64,000 nucleotides of DNA from Rothia terrae (lineage in GTDB: Bacteria; Actinomycetota; Actinomycetes; Actinomycetales; Micrococcaceae). The notes below the pieces were generated by a model that did not search any database, had not been told where the DNA came from, and saw only the letters and a program-made list of their open reading frames with translations. Positions 44,313 through 55,270 of this stretch are shown in pieces (within the stretch, counting starts at the first letter, position 1; every line of letters begins with the position of its first letter). A program made the translations under genes and the position numbers. The DNA lies in NCBI RefSeq assembly GCF_012396615.1, contig NZ_JAAXPV010000007.1, forward strand, positions 1 to 64,000, given 5' to 3'.

Positions 44313-44344
44313 AAAAATCCCCTCACCGAAGTGAGGGGATTTTT
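44313..44344 (-). terminator. Terminator of the secreted LGFP-like protein gene
   Basis: A perfect 14-bp stem: aaaaatcccctcac (44313-44326) / gtgaggggattttt (44331-44344), ending in T-runs on both strands. Confidence 0.85.
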
Positions 44345-44353
44345 GAGATCTAT

Positions 44354-45436
44354 TTACTTAACAGCGTTGCGTAGCGCCCACTTGAGCGGAGTAACAAGCT
44401 GATCCTGCGCCGAGGCTGACAAGGTGCCATCGGGGTTTACCTGAGCCTGAAGACCGTACGTGCTCACCCAGCCCCGAGTAGACACAAAACGAGCACCGGA
44501 GTTACCCGCGACAGCCTCAAGTCGCTGGCTCAATTCGTTGAGCTTCGCGTCGTCGCTAGTGGAAGGAACATCGCTGACCACGATGCGCGCATTCGGGTAA
44601 ACCTTCTGCAAGGTCGCAATGGTCTCACGCAAATCGGATTCCAGCGTTGCAGGGTCAACATCAGCATCAGCCGCCGACGCCTGAATATCCACGATCCAAG
44701 GAGTACCGATACCCAGAGCCACTGCGTTATCAACCACCATGTTCTTGATGGACAAACCATCTGCACCGGTAGCTGAGATACCCGCACCAGCTGCAGTGTA
44801 TTCGTTGGCAGAGTAACCGGCAGCCTGCAGACCCTGCGCAACATAACCGGTGTTCCAGCTAGGAATAACAGCGGAATCACCCAGCACAACAGACTCATCC
44901 CAGTCGATAGCGTCATCTGCGTACTGCCACCATGAGCGGTCCATGACCTTACCTGCAGAAGGAGTGTAGGCGAGAGTCGAACCGTACATGTCATCGCCCG
45001 ACTCGCGGTAAAAACGAGTGAGAGGCCCCTGGCTCATATGACGCCAGTAATGGTTAGCAGTCTCGGTTCCGGTGGGATAACCGTAGCGCGCAACCTGAGC
45101 CTCAAAAGAGATAGCGGGGCTGTTAGCACCCGTCCAGAAATCATAAACTTGCGGGCTCATGGCGCTCTGGTACGAAGTATTGCCATCGGTATAGTTCACC
45201 ACGTAACCGCGTTCGTACTTCTGCGCTCTTGCCTTAGAATCAAGCTCAATGGCGCTTCCCACACGCTTGCCCAACCAATGGCGAGCTGCTTCAGCATCCA
45301 TCTTAGTTGCGGTGTCCTCAGCAACAGCAACCTGAGCGGCAGGTGCCGGTGTATCTGCTTCTGCAGCGTGAGCAGGTACAAACCCAGATGCCAGCAAAGC
45401 GAGAGTGCCCATAGATAGAGCGATAGTCTTTTTCAC
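44354..45436 (-). CDS. Secreted protein with LGFP-repeat-like region and SGNH/GDSL-like domain
   Basis: A 360-residue secreted protein. Signal peptide MKKTIALSMGTLALLASGFVPAHA-AE (cleavage near residue 24). Residues 55-135 contain two or so LGFP-like repeats (GSAIELDSKARAQKYERGYVVNYTDGNTSY, and RYGYPTGTETANHYW). The C-terminal 180 residues carry a GDS motif (SVVLGDSAVIPSWNTGY, about residue 190) like block I of SGNH hydrolases, but I cannot see the DxxH of block V, so catalytic activity is doubtful. Such proteins bind or modify the cell envelope. No neighbours suggest a pathway. Start ATG 45436 has a GGGGAAGAC region upstream. Confidence 0.65.
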   Translation of the reverse strand: MKKTIALSMGTLALLASGFVPAHAAEADTPAPAAQVAVAEDTATKMDAEAARHWLGKRVGSAIELDSKARAQKYERGYVVNYTDGNTSYQSAMSPQVYDFWTGANSPAISFEAQVARYGYPTGTETANHYWRHMSQGPLTRFYRESGDDMYGSTLAYTPSAGKVMDRSWWQYADDAIDWDESVVLGDSAVIPSWNTGYVAQGLQAAGYSANEYTAAGAGISATGADGLSIKNMVVDNAVALGIGTPWIVDIQASAADADVDPATLESDLRETIATLQKVYPNARIVVSDVPSTSDDAKLNELSQRLEAVAGNSGARFVSTRGWVSTYGLQAQVNPDGTLSASAQDQLVTPLKWALRNAVK

Positions 45437-45640
45437 GTCTTCCCCTAAATCGCGAAAATAGATTGGCTCCTCATCGAAGAGCCGAATAAATATTGAGTTA
45501 TAAACCTAGCGAGTTTATTTTTATATTTACAGAGCATAAGACTGTTTGTAGGCTTAAATAAGGTCAAAAGCCTGCCGACTTTCTTTTAGTTTATGGTTTA
45601 CATCATACGAATTCTTTTATTCTGCGTAACCGGTACAAAA

Positions 45641-45690
45641 AAGGACGCGGCGCCCCTCACCAAGAGGGACGCCGCGTCCTTCGCATATCG
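45641..45690 (-). terminator. Terminator of groL
   Basis: A perfect 12-bp stem: aaggacgcggcg (45641-45652) / cgccgcgtcctt (45670-45681). On the minus strand it ends in TTTTTTT. Confidence 0.85.
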
Positions 45691-45737
45691 CGTGAATGAG
45701 GTGAAAAGTTTTAGCCTCTCACCGCTATTTCACGTGA

Positions 45738-47399
<1,662 letters not shown>

Positions 47400-47527
47400 T
47401 TACCGGTGCCCGCGACGGACGGTGCATCGAGCGTCCGGCGTCTCTTTTAGCCGGATGCGTGCACCTCACCGATAAACGAAAAGTTTTACTTGAGTGAGCC
47501 ACCAGAACCACAAAACTAGCACTATGT

Positions 47528-47554
47528 TTAGCAGTTGGCGGCATCAAGTGCTAA
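47528..47554 (-). promoter_or_regulatory. CIRCE-like HrcA operator upstream of groL
   Basis: TTAGCAGTT-N9-AAGTGCTAA, with one mismatch between the 9-bp arms, compared with the consensus TTAGCACTC-N9-GAGTGCTAA. It lies in the groL promoter region. Other parts of the gap 47361-47714 hold nothing else recognisable. Confidence 0.8.
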
Positions 47555-47714
47555 TTACAATCTTGGCACTATGGCACAGCGAGCGCAAACGTCTTACGGT
47601 TTTTGGTACCGGTTAATCGCCTACAGCGCATTTAGAGGTGCGCGCAGCTCAGTACGGATGCGTGTTTGCAGGTTATTACGGCGAAAAGTAGCGCTGAATA
47701 CAGAAGAGAGCGTA

Positions 47715-48329
47715 CTACTGATAATCTGTTGCAGATGCGGTTGCTGAGGGGTCTGTTGCCTCGTCGGTACGCAGTGATGAAAGCACGTATTCAGGGCCGA
47801 GCACGGCGACAACGGGGCTATCTTGCTCTGTGGATTCTTCGGTATAGTCCACCCCGAGAATTTCAGCGACGGCCGTAGCTTTCTGCTCGTTGCCAGCAGT
47901 GTAGTAGATGGTGGAAACGTTGACGGGCACACCGTGCCAGTTACCTACCTGGGTAATCTCAACATTCTGCTCCGAGTTCATCAGCAGGTTCATGGCGTCC
48001 GACGCCGCCCCGGTCACGCCACCGGAGTTGTAAATCTCTACAACATAGGGTTCGCCTATAGGTTCGGCAGATGCAGTTTCAGAGACGCTGGGAGTTGAGG
48101 ACGCGGTTGCTTGGGTAGCTGCCTCGGGTGAGGCGTTTTGCGGTGAGAATACGTACATGAAGCCGCCCAGAATCAGCGCGGCCAAACCCGCGCCAATCAG
48201 CGCTAAAATTGAGCGCTTGTCCCGAGCAGCGTTTGGGTTTATTGCGCGATAAACGCCGCGTCGTTTTGAGTCTTCATCGACATCGTCAAACTCATCGTGC
48301 GGGTACTTATTCACGCGTTTTCTCCTCAA
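47715..48329 (-). CDS. LytR C-terminal-domain (LytR_C) protein
   Basis: A 204-residue membrane-anchored protein. Short cytoplasmic N-terminus (MRRKRVNKYPHDEFDDVDED), one transmembrane helix (about 40-60, SILALIGAGLAALILGGFMYVF), a Ser/Thr/Ala-rich linker, then a LytR_C domain (about 93-185): YVVEIYNSGGVTGAASDAMNLLMN...VEITQVGNW, ISTIYYTAGNEQKATAVAEILGV and a VVAVLGPEY strand. The domain is common at the end of LCP-type and actinobacterial envelope proteins; alone its function is unknown. It is 97 bp upstream of the DUF3263 gene's end; both point the same way. Confidence 0.82.
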   Translation of the reverse strand: MRRKRVNKYPHDEFDDVDEDSKRRGVYRAINPNAARDKRSILALIGAGLAALILGGFMYVFSPQNASPEAATQATASSTPSVSETASAEPIGEPYVVEIYNSGGVTGAASDAMNLLMNSEQNVEITQVGNWHGVPVNVSTIYYTAGNEQKATAVAEILGVDYTEESTEQDSPVVAVLGPEYVLSSLRTDEATDPSATASATDYQ

Positions 48330-48426
48330 ATCGACTAATGGATGTTTCTAGGCTACACGGTTGACCTCGGGTTTAAATCCACATTCTCATAGCGCGCAGA
48401 GAGTGTCTTGCGCCTTCGCCCCGTTG

Positions 48427-48675
48427 CTATACCTCGGAGTCGCGGTGCTCGCGCAATCGGCGCGTAAGGGCGGGTTCTTGTTCGATAACGCGCGGATTAT
48501 CAATTAGCCGGTTAAGCTGCTGGTAGTACGCAACTGCGCTCATGCCCAGTTCGCTACGGACAGCCTGCTCCTTAGCGCCCTGATACTTCCAGCGTCGTTT
48601 CTCAATAGAAATAATCTTCTGCTCTTGTTCGGCGAGCGGATTTTTCGGCTCGTTAGGGGTAGCGTCTTCGCTCAT
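48427..48675 (-). CDS. DUF3263 family protein
   Basis: An 82-residue protein of actinobacteria. Conserved core: [35 protein letters not shown] (about 27-61), which looks like a helix-turn-helix with an aromatic YYQQLNRL pattern. The acidic N-terminus and charged tail flank it. Function unknown, possibly DNA binding. It precedes the LytR_C gene in the same direction (97-bp gap), an arrangement I recall from many actinobacteria; probably one transcript. It is divergent from ung. Confidence 0.85.
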   Translation of the reverse strand: MSEDATPNEPKNPLAEQEQKIISIEKRRWKYQGAKEQAVRSELGMSAVAYYQQLNRLIDNPRVIEQEPALTRRLREHRDSEV

Positions 48676-48740
48676 GGCAACCTCATCTAGGTATGATCGT
48701 GTGCATACTTACTGTAGTACGAAGGGTAAAAGTTTTTTCC

Positions 48741-49418
48741 ATGCCAGCACAACCGCTTAACGACATCATGGCAGAAGACTGGGCGCAGGCACTCGCCCCC
48801 GTCGAAGAGAACATTCGGGCAATGGGCAACTTTCTCCGCGCAGAACATGCCGCCGGACGCCAAACGCTCCCACCAGCGTCCAACATTTTCAGAGCCTTTG
48901 AGCGCCCCATGAAAGACGTTAAAGTCCTCATCATCGGACAGGACCCCTACCCCACCCCGGGTCACGCTGTTGGGCTGTCGTTCTCGGTCGAACGTCATGT
49001 TCGTCCCGTACCGCGTTCACTGCAGAACATTTACAAAGAACTTCAGTCTGACCTGGGCATCGATGTTGCTGAGCATGGCGACCTCAGCGCGTGGAGCGAC
49101 CAGGGCATCATGCTGCTCAACAGGGTGCTCTCCGTCGAAGCAGGCAACGCCGGCTCGCACCGCAATAAAGGCTGGGAAACCATCACCACCTGCGCGATCT
49201 CAGCCCTCGCTGAACGCGGCACTCCCCTCGTCGGTATTTTGTGGGGACGCGACGCCCGCAACTGCCGCCAGCTCATCAGCAACTATCCGGTGGTTGAGTC
49301 GGCGCATCCTTCGCCGCTCAGCGCATCCCGCGGATTCTTCGGCTCAAAGCCGTTCTCACGCACCAACGAGCTACTCGTGCAACAGGGCGCTCAGCCGGTG
49401 AACTGGCAGCTGAGTTAG
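48741..49418 (+). CDS. ung: Uracil-DNA glycosylase
   Basis: A 225-residue family 1 uracil-DNA glycosylase (base excision repair). Catalytic motifs: [18 protein letters not shown] (catalytic Asp in DPYP), [21 protein letters not shown] and the uracil-specific [24 protein letters not shown], with the catalytic His in the HPSPLS loop. Uracil-binding Asn is expected in LLN. The frame opens at 48693, but ATG 48741 (MPAQPLND) fits the family length best; the ribosome site is weak for either. It is followed by a strong terminator. Confidence 0.95.
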   Translation: MPAQPLNDIMAEDWAQALAPVEENIRAMGNFLRAEHAAGRQTLPPASNIFRAFERPMKDVKVLIIGQDPYPTPGHAVGLSFSVERHVRPVPRSLQNIYKELQSDLGIDVAEHGDLSAWSDQGIMLLNRVLSVEAGNAGSHRNKGWETITTCAISALAERGTPLVGILWGRDARNCRQLISNYPVVESAHPSPLSASRGFFGSKPFSRTNELLVQQGAQPVNWQLS

Positions 49419-49440
49419 AGAGCAGCACATAGACGGCGTA

Positions 49441-49479
49441 CAAGAGGGCGGACGCTGCCACCGAGCGTCCGCCCTCTTG
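49441..49479. terminator. Bidirectional terminator between ung and the ThrE-type gene
   Basis: A perfect 16-bp stem: caagagggcggacgct (49441-49456) / agcgtccgccctcttg (49464-49479). Confidence 0.9.
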
Positions 49480-49492
49480 CCTCCCCGCATTG

Positions 49493-51235
49493 TTAGCGGT
49501 CGAAGGTAGCCAGCCGCACAGCGCGCGCACTGTCTCTAGCGGCTCGCCATTGAATGAGGTACTGCATCAGGTAGCCGCCCAACACAACACCGCCGGCTAG
49601 AGCAACAATCGTCGATAAAGCAGAGACAATTCCCGCAACACCGGCAGTGGGATCAGATGAGACGCTAAAGGCATAGAAGCCCTTGAAGAAGGTCAGGCCG
49701 GGGAGCAGAAACATAATGCCGGGAACCGCAAATATAGCTCTCGGGGAATGTAACCTGTTGGCAAGATAAGCACTTACAGCACCCACCGTCAACGCCGCAA
49801 GAACCGTATTGACTCGGCTCATCTCAGCTCCTGTAAACGTGCTGTAACCATAATAAACAGCCTGCCCCAAGCCCGAAATCACAACGACCCAGCCCATGTT
49901 GGCAAGCGTCCCATGCACCACAGAGGCACACATGACGCTACCAATAATCATGCCGGCAATACTCATCCATAGAGGCGGTGGATTAAACACTACAGCCTGC
50001 ACGTCAATCTCGGTGGCACCCAAATACCCCATCACCTCGGTAGCAGTGGCAATGCCGATAATCAGTCCCAAAAAGGTCATCGCGGTTGAAACCATTTTAC
50101 CGGCAGAGGTCAGCGGAAAACCGTTAATCGCGTCCTGAACCGATGACACCAAAAAGAAGGTCGGCATAAACATCATCAGCCCACCACCGATGACGTGCGG
50201 GGCAGAAACCACAAAGCCTACATCACCAAAGAACAATGAATAGTCACTGATATACAGTGCTAGACCCGTCATCACACCGGCGTTGATAATCATACGGAAA
50301 AATCCAGGCAACCCGAATTTAGCGGCCCACTGCCCCGTCGTATGTAAAACAAGAAATACGAACACGGCAACCAGTGCACCGCGCCAGCTACCACCCACAC
50401 CAAAGGTAAAACTCGCAGCCATTAGCAGGTTGAACAGCAATACCTTAAACGGCGAGTTCAACTTGGGAGTGTCATTAATTTCTTGTAAACGCTTCTGCGC
50501 TTTCTCACGCGGCAATCCCTGCTCGGTGATGCTGTGAATCAGTTTGTAGACCTGAGACAGCGCGGCGTAGTTTTCAGACATCGAGCGCATCACGCGCACC
50601 GCAGTGTGGCTAAACCTAAGATCATCGGTGGTCTGAGTAAACGGCGAGTAGCTACCGCGATCCACGTCAGACACATAGTTGAGAATAATCGACTGGTTCG
50701 TCACGTTTGCTTCGACGTTCTCGAGCCCGTAGGCCGCGCAAACACCCACGATGGCAGCGTCAACGTCCATCGCATCGGCACCGTAATGAAACATGGTCTC
50801 GGCAAGGCGAACCGTAAAGTTCAAAACGTCGCGAGCCTGTTCTTTTTCTTGGACAAAGCCTTCGCGACGAATCTGCGCGCGCACCGAAAACTGTTTTTGA
50901 GCAACACGCGCCAGCCCTCGAATCGGCGCTGTCGGTGTTTGGTCACCCCTCATCCACTGCGCAAACTGTGTTCGAGGTTTACGGGCCGGGACGGGCGCAG
51001 GCACAGCCGAGGGGTAGGAAGCCTGCGGCAACTCGCCCTCAGTGGTGACGGACGGTGTTGAAAACTCGTGAAGAGCTACCGGAGTCTCAAATTCCGCGGC
51101 CGCTTCTGCTACCTCATCAGCCGTTGCGGAAATCCCCTGAGCCAGCGGCAGAGAAACCTCTTGACCGAACGCAGACACGGGGCCGGTGTTCTGAGGTGAG
51201 TTCTCAAAGGGATGAGCCGACGGGTGTGAGCTCAT
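49493..51235 (-). CDS. ThrE-type threonine/serine exporter family protein (second of pair)
   Basis: A 580-residue integral membrane protein. Disordered N-terminal region (about 1-100) followed by the DUF1212/ThrE domain: RDVLNFTVRLAETMFHYGADAMDVDAAIVGVCAAYGL (about 138-175), and LPREKAQKRLQEINDTPK. Then about ten transmembrane segments split into the DUF1212 and DUF3815 halves, with VSSVQDAINGFPLTSAGKMVSTAMTFLG, a typical central motif. Corynebacterial ThrE exports threonine and serine by proton motive force; substrates here are unproven. The gene overlaps its upstream paralogue by 4 bp (51232-51235), indicating coupled translation. Confidence 0.9.
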   Translation of the reverse strand: MSSHPSAHPFENSPQNTGPVSAFGQEVSLPLAQGISATADEVAEAAAEFETPVALHEFSTPSVTTEGELPQASYPSAVPAPVPARKPRTQFAQWMRGDQTPTAPIRGLARVAQKQFSVRAQIRREGFVQEKEQARDVLNFTVRLAETMFHYGADAMDVDAAIVGVCAAYGLENVEANVTNQSIILNYVSDVDRGSYSPFTQTTDDLRFSHTAVRVMRSMSENYAALSQVYKLIHSITEQGLPREKAQKRLQEINDTPKLNSPFKVLLFNLLMAASFTFGVGGSWRGALVAVFVFLVLHTTGQWAAKFGLPGFFRMIINAGVMTGLALYISDYSLFFGDVGFVVSAPHVIGGGLMMFMPTFFLVSSVQDAINGFPLTSAGKMVSTAMTFLGLIIGIATATEVMGYLGATEIDVQAVVFNPPPLWMSIAGMIIGSVMCASVVHGTLANMGWVVVISGLGQAVYYGYSTFTGAEMSRVNTVLAALTVGAVSAYLANRLHSPRAIFAVPGIMFLLPGLTFFKGFYAFSVSSDPTAGVAGIVSALSTIVALAGGVVLGGYLMQYLIQWRAARDSARAVRLATFDR

Positions 51236-53346
51236 CGATCAAGAACCTGGGTGTTTTCTTCGTTGGTTCGGGCAGGTTTAAAGGTTTGAACGAGGTACTG
51301 GGTGATGTAGCCGCCCAGCACAACACCCGATGCCATCGACAGGATAATTGCCATTGCCGCGATAATTCCGGGAACGCCCAGCGCCGAATTGGATTCCACG
51401 GTAAACGAATACAAACCGCGGAAGATTGAAAGACCGGGCAACAGGAAGGTCAGTGACGGAATTGAAAATATAGCCTGCGGGGCATGAAAGCGATGCGCGA
51501 GATACATACTCAAAAGACCGACCACAAAGGCAGCAACAGCAGTATTACCGCGTCCGCTACCCGTACCGAAGACGGCGGTGAAACCGTGGTACGTTAGCAG
51601 GCCAGCCAATGTAACAGCCATAATCCACATCAAAGTACTCTTACGTGCCTGCGTGGTAATACCTATTGCCAACGTACCAATCATCATGAAGGTAATGTTG
51701 ATCAGCGGGGCAGGAAATTCAAAAGCACTTTGCGAAACATCCAGAGGCTGTGCGCCCACAAACCCCAACGCCGTCACGCCCGTTGCTAGACCAACCACAA
51801 GCCCTAAGAAGGACATACCGGTAGAAACCAACCTACCTGCAGCCGTCAGCGGGAACCCGTTGATAGCGTCCTGCACCGACGACACCAATTTGAAGGTGGG
51901 CACCAGCATAATCAAACCGGCAGCCACAATATGCGGCGCCGAAACCGGCAGGCCAACCCTCGTCAAGAACGAATTCTCATCACCTAAAGATATAGCCGCA
52001 AAGGTAATAAAGGCGGCGCTAGCGGCCATATGGAAGAAGCTCGGCATCTGTAGCTTGCTCAAGAACTGATCAAGAAAATAGACGCACAAGAAGAGAATCA
52101 GCGACACAACACCGGCTCGCCAGCTACCACCAATACCGATGGTCAACGCACCCGCGGCAACCGCGTTGCCTAACAGAACAACCAGCGGCGGGTACAGCTT
52201 TTTCGCGTTGTTAATCTTTTGCAGCTGTTTATCGGCCTGCTCACGCGTCAGACCTTCTTCGGTAATCGAATGAATAAGCTTGTAAATATCGGCAAGCGCC
52301 GCGTAGTTCTCAGACCACGAACGCACCACGCGCACCACGGTGTGGCTAAAGCGTTCGATGGACGCAGAGGATCGAGCGTTGACGCCCTCGGAGCTAAAGA
52401 CGTCATCGATGTCTGAGACGTAGTTGATAATCACTGACTGGTTAGTGATATCCACTTCGACATCGTCCAAACCGTAGGCGGCACAAACTGCAACAATGGC
52501 GGAGTCAACGTCCATGGCGTCTGCGCCATAATGGAACATGATCTCTGACAGGCGCAGAGTAAAGTTCAGTACTTCGCGGGCTTCTTCTTTCTCACGAACA
52601 TAGCGTTCGCGGTGACGACGCGAAGACAGCGCAAATTGACGCTGCGAAATACGCTCCAACCCACGAATGGGGCGGGTTAGCGACTTATCTGCCTGAACAA
52701 AGGACTTCAGCGAAGATTTAACACGGGACACCGGCTTGTGCGCGGGAGTGACCGTGGGGATGCTGATGGTCGCGGGAGCGACAGAGGGGTAGGACGCTTG
52801 CTGGATGCCCTGCGATGAGGCAACCGGTAGCGTAGTGGTTGCCAGCGGAATTGCGGATGTCAGCGGTGCTATTTCGTTGACCGGGCTCGCTGCGGGTTCG
52901 AAGGGGCTGGAGACAGGATCAGCTGGTGCGGTGGGACTAACAGGTAGCTCAGGCGCCGTACCGAAAGCCTGCGTGGTGTCTTCTGCAGGCTTTTCAGTCT
53001 CCGTTTGCGTGAGCAGGTACTCTCGCAGTGAAGGATCTTTGACCTGCGACATTGAGATCGCGGGCAGTCCTTGCCCAAACGCATCCGCCGCCGAGACCGA
53101 ATCGCTATCTGCAGGAGCAAACGCATCAGTCGCGTCCTCGCTCGTTACAGCAGGCGAAGGCTCTACAGCCGCTGGGGCGGGCTCAGTTACCAGCTGACGT
53201 GGCAAAACATCGGTAGACCCAAAAGCACCGAATGCAGAGGTAGAAGCGCTCGTACTCTGCTCAAAAGCAGAAGGGTACGCTTTTTGCTGCAGTTCAGTCT
53301 TTTCTGCAGGACTCACGATGTTGCCGGCCTCCTTCTGCTGACGCAA
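51232..53346 (-). CDS. ThrE-type threonine/serine exporter family protein (first of pair)
   Basis: A 704-residue paralogue of the downstream gene. The N-terminal ~225 residues are low-complexity (Ala, Pro, Ser, Thr and Glu rich; repeated ATxxFGS-like stretches) and look disordered. The membrane region repeats the same features: EVLNFTLRLSEIMFHYGADAMDVDSAIVAVCAAYGL, VSSVQDAINGFPLTAAGRLVSTGMSFLG and about ten TM helices. The membrane parts of the two proteins are similar throughout, so they arose by tandem duplication and probably form a heteromeric or paired exporter (inference). The frame is intact. Promoter in 53347-53483, which also holds the femX terminator. Confidence 0.88.
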   Translation of the reverse strand: MRQQKEAGNIVSPAEKTELQQKAYPSAFEQSTSASTSAFGAFGSTDVLPRQLVTEPAPAAVEPSPAVTSEDATDAFAPADSDSVSAADAFGQGLPAISMSQVKDPSLREYLLTQTETEKPAEDTTQAFGTAPELPVSPTAPADPVSSPFEPAASPVNEIAPLTSAIPLATTTLPVASSQGIQQASYPSVAPATISIPTVTPAHKPVSRVKSSLKSFVQADKSLTRPIRGLERISQRQFALSSRRHRERYVREKEEAREVLNFTLRLSEIMFHYGADAMDVDSAIVAVCAAYGLDDVEVDITNQSVIINYVSDIDDVFSSEGVNARSSASIERFSHTVVRVVRSWSENYAALADIYKLIHSITEEGLTREQADKQLQKINNAKKLYPPLVVLLGNAVAAGALTIGIGGSWRAGVVSLILFLCVYFLDQFLSKLQMPSFFHMAASAAFITFAAISLGDENSFLTRVGLPVSAPHIVAAGLIMLVPTFKLVSSVQDAINGFPLTAAGRLVSTGMSFLGLVVGLATGVTALGFVGAQPLDVSQSAFEFPAPLINITFMMIGTLAIGITTQARKSTLMWIMAVTLAGLLTYHGFTAVFGTGSGRGNTAVAAFVVGLLSMYLAHRFHAPQAIFSIPSLTFLLPGLSIFRGLYSFTVESNSALGVPGIIAAMAIILSMASGVVLGGYITQYLVQTFKPARTNEENTQVLDR

Positions 53347-53375
53347 CGCCTCACACGGTTGAAAAATGACTCCGA

Positions 53376-53424
53376 CGGTTGCCGTACTTATCTTTTATCA
53401 ATATAAAAGATGAAGACGCAACCG
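53376..53424 (-). terminator. Hairpin downstream of the FemABX gene
   Basis: The outer stem cggttgc (53376-53382) / gcaaccg (53418-53424) and inner stem tcttttat (53391-53398) / ataaaaga (53403-53410). It separates femX from the exporter pair. Confidence 0.55.
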
Positions 53425-53483
53425 CCGAAGCCTATTTCTAAGATACTTTGATACACCTGCACAGCAAGCGCTTAGATCTTTGC

Positions 53484-54584
53484 TTAGTAGAAAGGCTGAC
53501 CAGTCTTACGAACCCACAGCTGGCGCATAACCTTCTCAGCGAAGTTGGTCCACAGTTTGTACTTAGCGGGTGAAATAACCTGATCGTAGACACCCACAAA
53601 ATCTACAACGTTCTTAGTGAATGATGTCTTGAACAGGCCCAAACCGTAGTAGTTGTGCTCCTTGTTCTTCAGCTGATCGCTCGGCGGAGTACCGCAGAAA
53701 TCATATTCTACGATTCCGTGTTCCTTCATAAGGTCGGTCAGAGCGGTCCACTGAACCTGGTGCGAATCGCCGTACTGCTTACGACGCGGCTTTGAACCGC
53801 CATCCTTGTAGGTGCCCTTATTGCCGTAGTTAATAACGTAGGCGCCCACTGAAGGCTCACCGTCTTCGTAGGTGAAGTACAGGCGTCCCTGACCAGCCTT
53901 TTCGAAGGTGGTCCAGAAATCACGGTAGTAGTCGAATGAACGCAGGTTCACATTAGCAGTACCCTGGCCGACGGTGTCCATGAGAGCGTACATCTTGCGC
54001 ATGTTCTCTTCGGTCAGCTCGACGCGGGTTACTTCGCAACCTTCGCGCAGTGAACGGCGCACAGCATTGCGGCCGCGTGAGCTCAACGACTTCAAAACGT
54101 CGTCTTCACTCTTGTTGGTATCAAGAATCGCGGTGGAATCATTGGGCTGAATGTTGAATGACTTCACCAAGCCGGTGCGTGCCAAGAACGCGTTCGTTGA
54201 CTCAGAAGCCACGATATCCGGCTCGATCTTTACTGCAAATACGCCAAGCTTGTTCTCTTCAATGAACTTCTTGTTCGCATCCAAAATCTCGGGGATTTCC
54301 TCAACGCTGTATACGTCGGGGCCCTTAATCATGTACCAGATTTTGCCGACACCGGGAACAGCTTTTTCAAGCACCAGGTTGTAGCTGGTGAAAGGCGCCT
54401 GTTCACCTTCACGTACAGTAGTGCCCTCGTAGACAAGGTACAGCGGCTTCCAGCCGTGCTTAGCTTTTACTGCTGCGAAGGACGCCGACTGCAGCAGGTT
54501 GCCGCCATTAGGGTTCGCGGTGACGTGGGAATCCCACTCCGCGATTTCTTCTGCGGTTGCAAAGCGTGCGGTAAATTCTCGCAA
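53484..54584 (-). CDS. FemABX-family peptidoglycan bridge aminoacyltransferase
   Basis: A 366-residue aminoacyl-tRNA-dependent peptidyltransferase of the Fem/MurMN type that adds an amino acid to the stem-peptide lysine of lipid II to build interpeptide bridges. Duplicated GNAT-like fold: LLQSASFAAVKAKHGWKPLYLVYEG (about 31-55) and RSLREGCEVTRVELTEENMRKMYALM, then SFDYYRDFWTTFEKAGQGRLYFTYEDGEPSVGAYVINYGNKGTYKDGGSKPRRKQ (about 218-272), a typical FemX C-terminal block. Two or so acidic and Tyr residues near the end, EYDFCGTPPS, match it. Rothia-type peptidoglycan has Lys-Ala bridges, so an alanyl transferase is likely (inference). Divergent DNA to 54866 is otherwise unremarkable. Confidence 0.88.
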   Translation of the reverse strand: MREFTARFATAEEIAEWDSHVTANPNGGNLLQSASFAAVKAKHGWKPLYLVYEGTTVREGEQAPFTSYNLVLEKAVPGVGKIWYMIKGPDVYSVEEIPEILDANKKFIEENKLGVFAVKIEPDIVASESTNAFLARTGLVKSFNIQPNDSTAILDTNKSEDDVLKSLSSRGRNAVRRSLREGCEVTRVELTEENMRKMYALMDTVGQGTANVNLRSFDYYRDFWTTFEKAGQGRLYFTYEDGEPSVGAYVINYGNKGTYKDGGSKPRRKQYGDSHQVQWTALTDLMKEHGIVEYDFCGTPPSDQLKNKEHNYYGLGLFKTSFTKNVVDFVGVYDQVISPAKYKLWTNFAEKVMRQLWVRKTGQPFY

Positions 54585-54804
54585 GGAGCCTCAACTCTAT
54601 CTTTCAGGCGCACTCTCAATGCGCGGTACATTTGCTCTCCCACAAGTTTAGCGATGATACCGGCAGGTTTACAGCTTTCACGCGCGTGAGCTACACGTTA
54701 TCGTTCATACCCCTTACTTTTGGCGTCCTGTGGATGCGGATTGGCGGGTTCGCTAGATACCGTACGCAGCACCGCTGTAGTGCGGCCAAGCTTGGGCATA
54801 AAAA

Positions 54805-54846
54805 TATCGCCCCGGCTCTCACATCCTTGCGGGAGCCGGGGCGATA
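54805..54846 (-). terminator. Terminator of ptsH
   Basis: The stem tatcgccccggctc (54805-54818) / gagccggggcgata (54833-54846) lies 21 bp past the ptsH stop. Confidence 0.85.
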
Positions 54847-54866
54847 CTAACCGATAGAGCTAAGAA

Positions 54867-55145
54867 TTACTCAGCGTCGTGGTCGGTTTCGAGGATCTTG
54901 ACGAGGGAGTCAAGTGCTTCTTCAGCACCTTCACCTTCAGCGCGCAGAACAACCTTGTCGCCGTGCTTTGCACCGAGCGACATTAGTGAGAGGATTGACG
55001 CTGCGTCCATAGCCTCGTCTGCGGGCTCGCCTTCAGCTGCGATGGTTACCTCAACGGGCAGGTCGCCTGCTGCTTCTGCGAAGATAGCTGCGGGGCGTGC
55101 GTGCAGGCCAACGCGGCTTGCGATGGTGGCAATACGTTCTGCCAT
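54867..55145 (-). CDS. ptsH: Phosphocarrier protein HPr
   Basis: A 92-residue HPr, the histidine phosphocarrier between Enzyme I and the EIIs. Active-site His15 lies in GLHARPA, and the regulatory-type Ser region is AASILSLMSLGAKHGD (Ser at about 49), as in HPr of Gram-positives. The C-terminal helix is acidic. Excellent AAAGGAG ribosome site. It is last in the fru-pts block. The gap of 125 bp to ptsI may hold a separate promoter. Confidence 0.97.
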   Translation of the reverse strand: MAERIATIASRVGLHARPAAIFAEAAGDLPVEVTIAAEGEPADEAMDAASILSLMSLGAKHGDKVVLRAEGEGAEEALDSLVKILETDHDAE

Positions 55146-55270
55146 GATGATTCTCCTTTATGGGAATGTTGTGGAATATGTTCTTCCACTATCGAGTCTA
55201 AAGCAGGTTTCGCACATTTTGGGTACGAAACCACGCCTTTTTGACTCACATTACAAAGTGTTTTTAGTGT

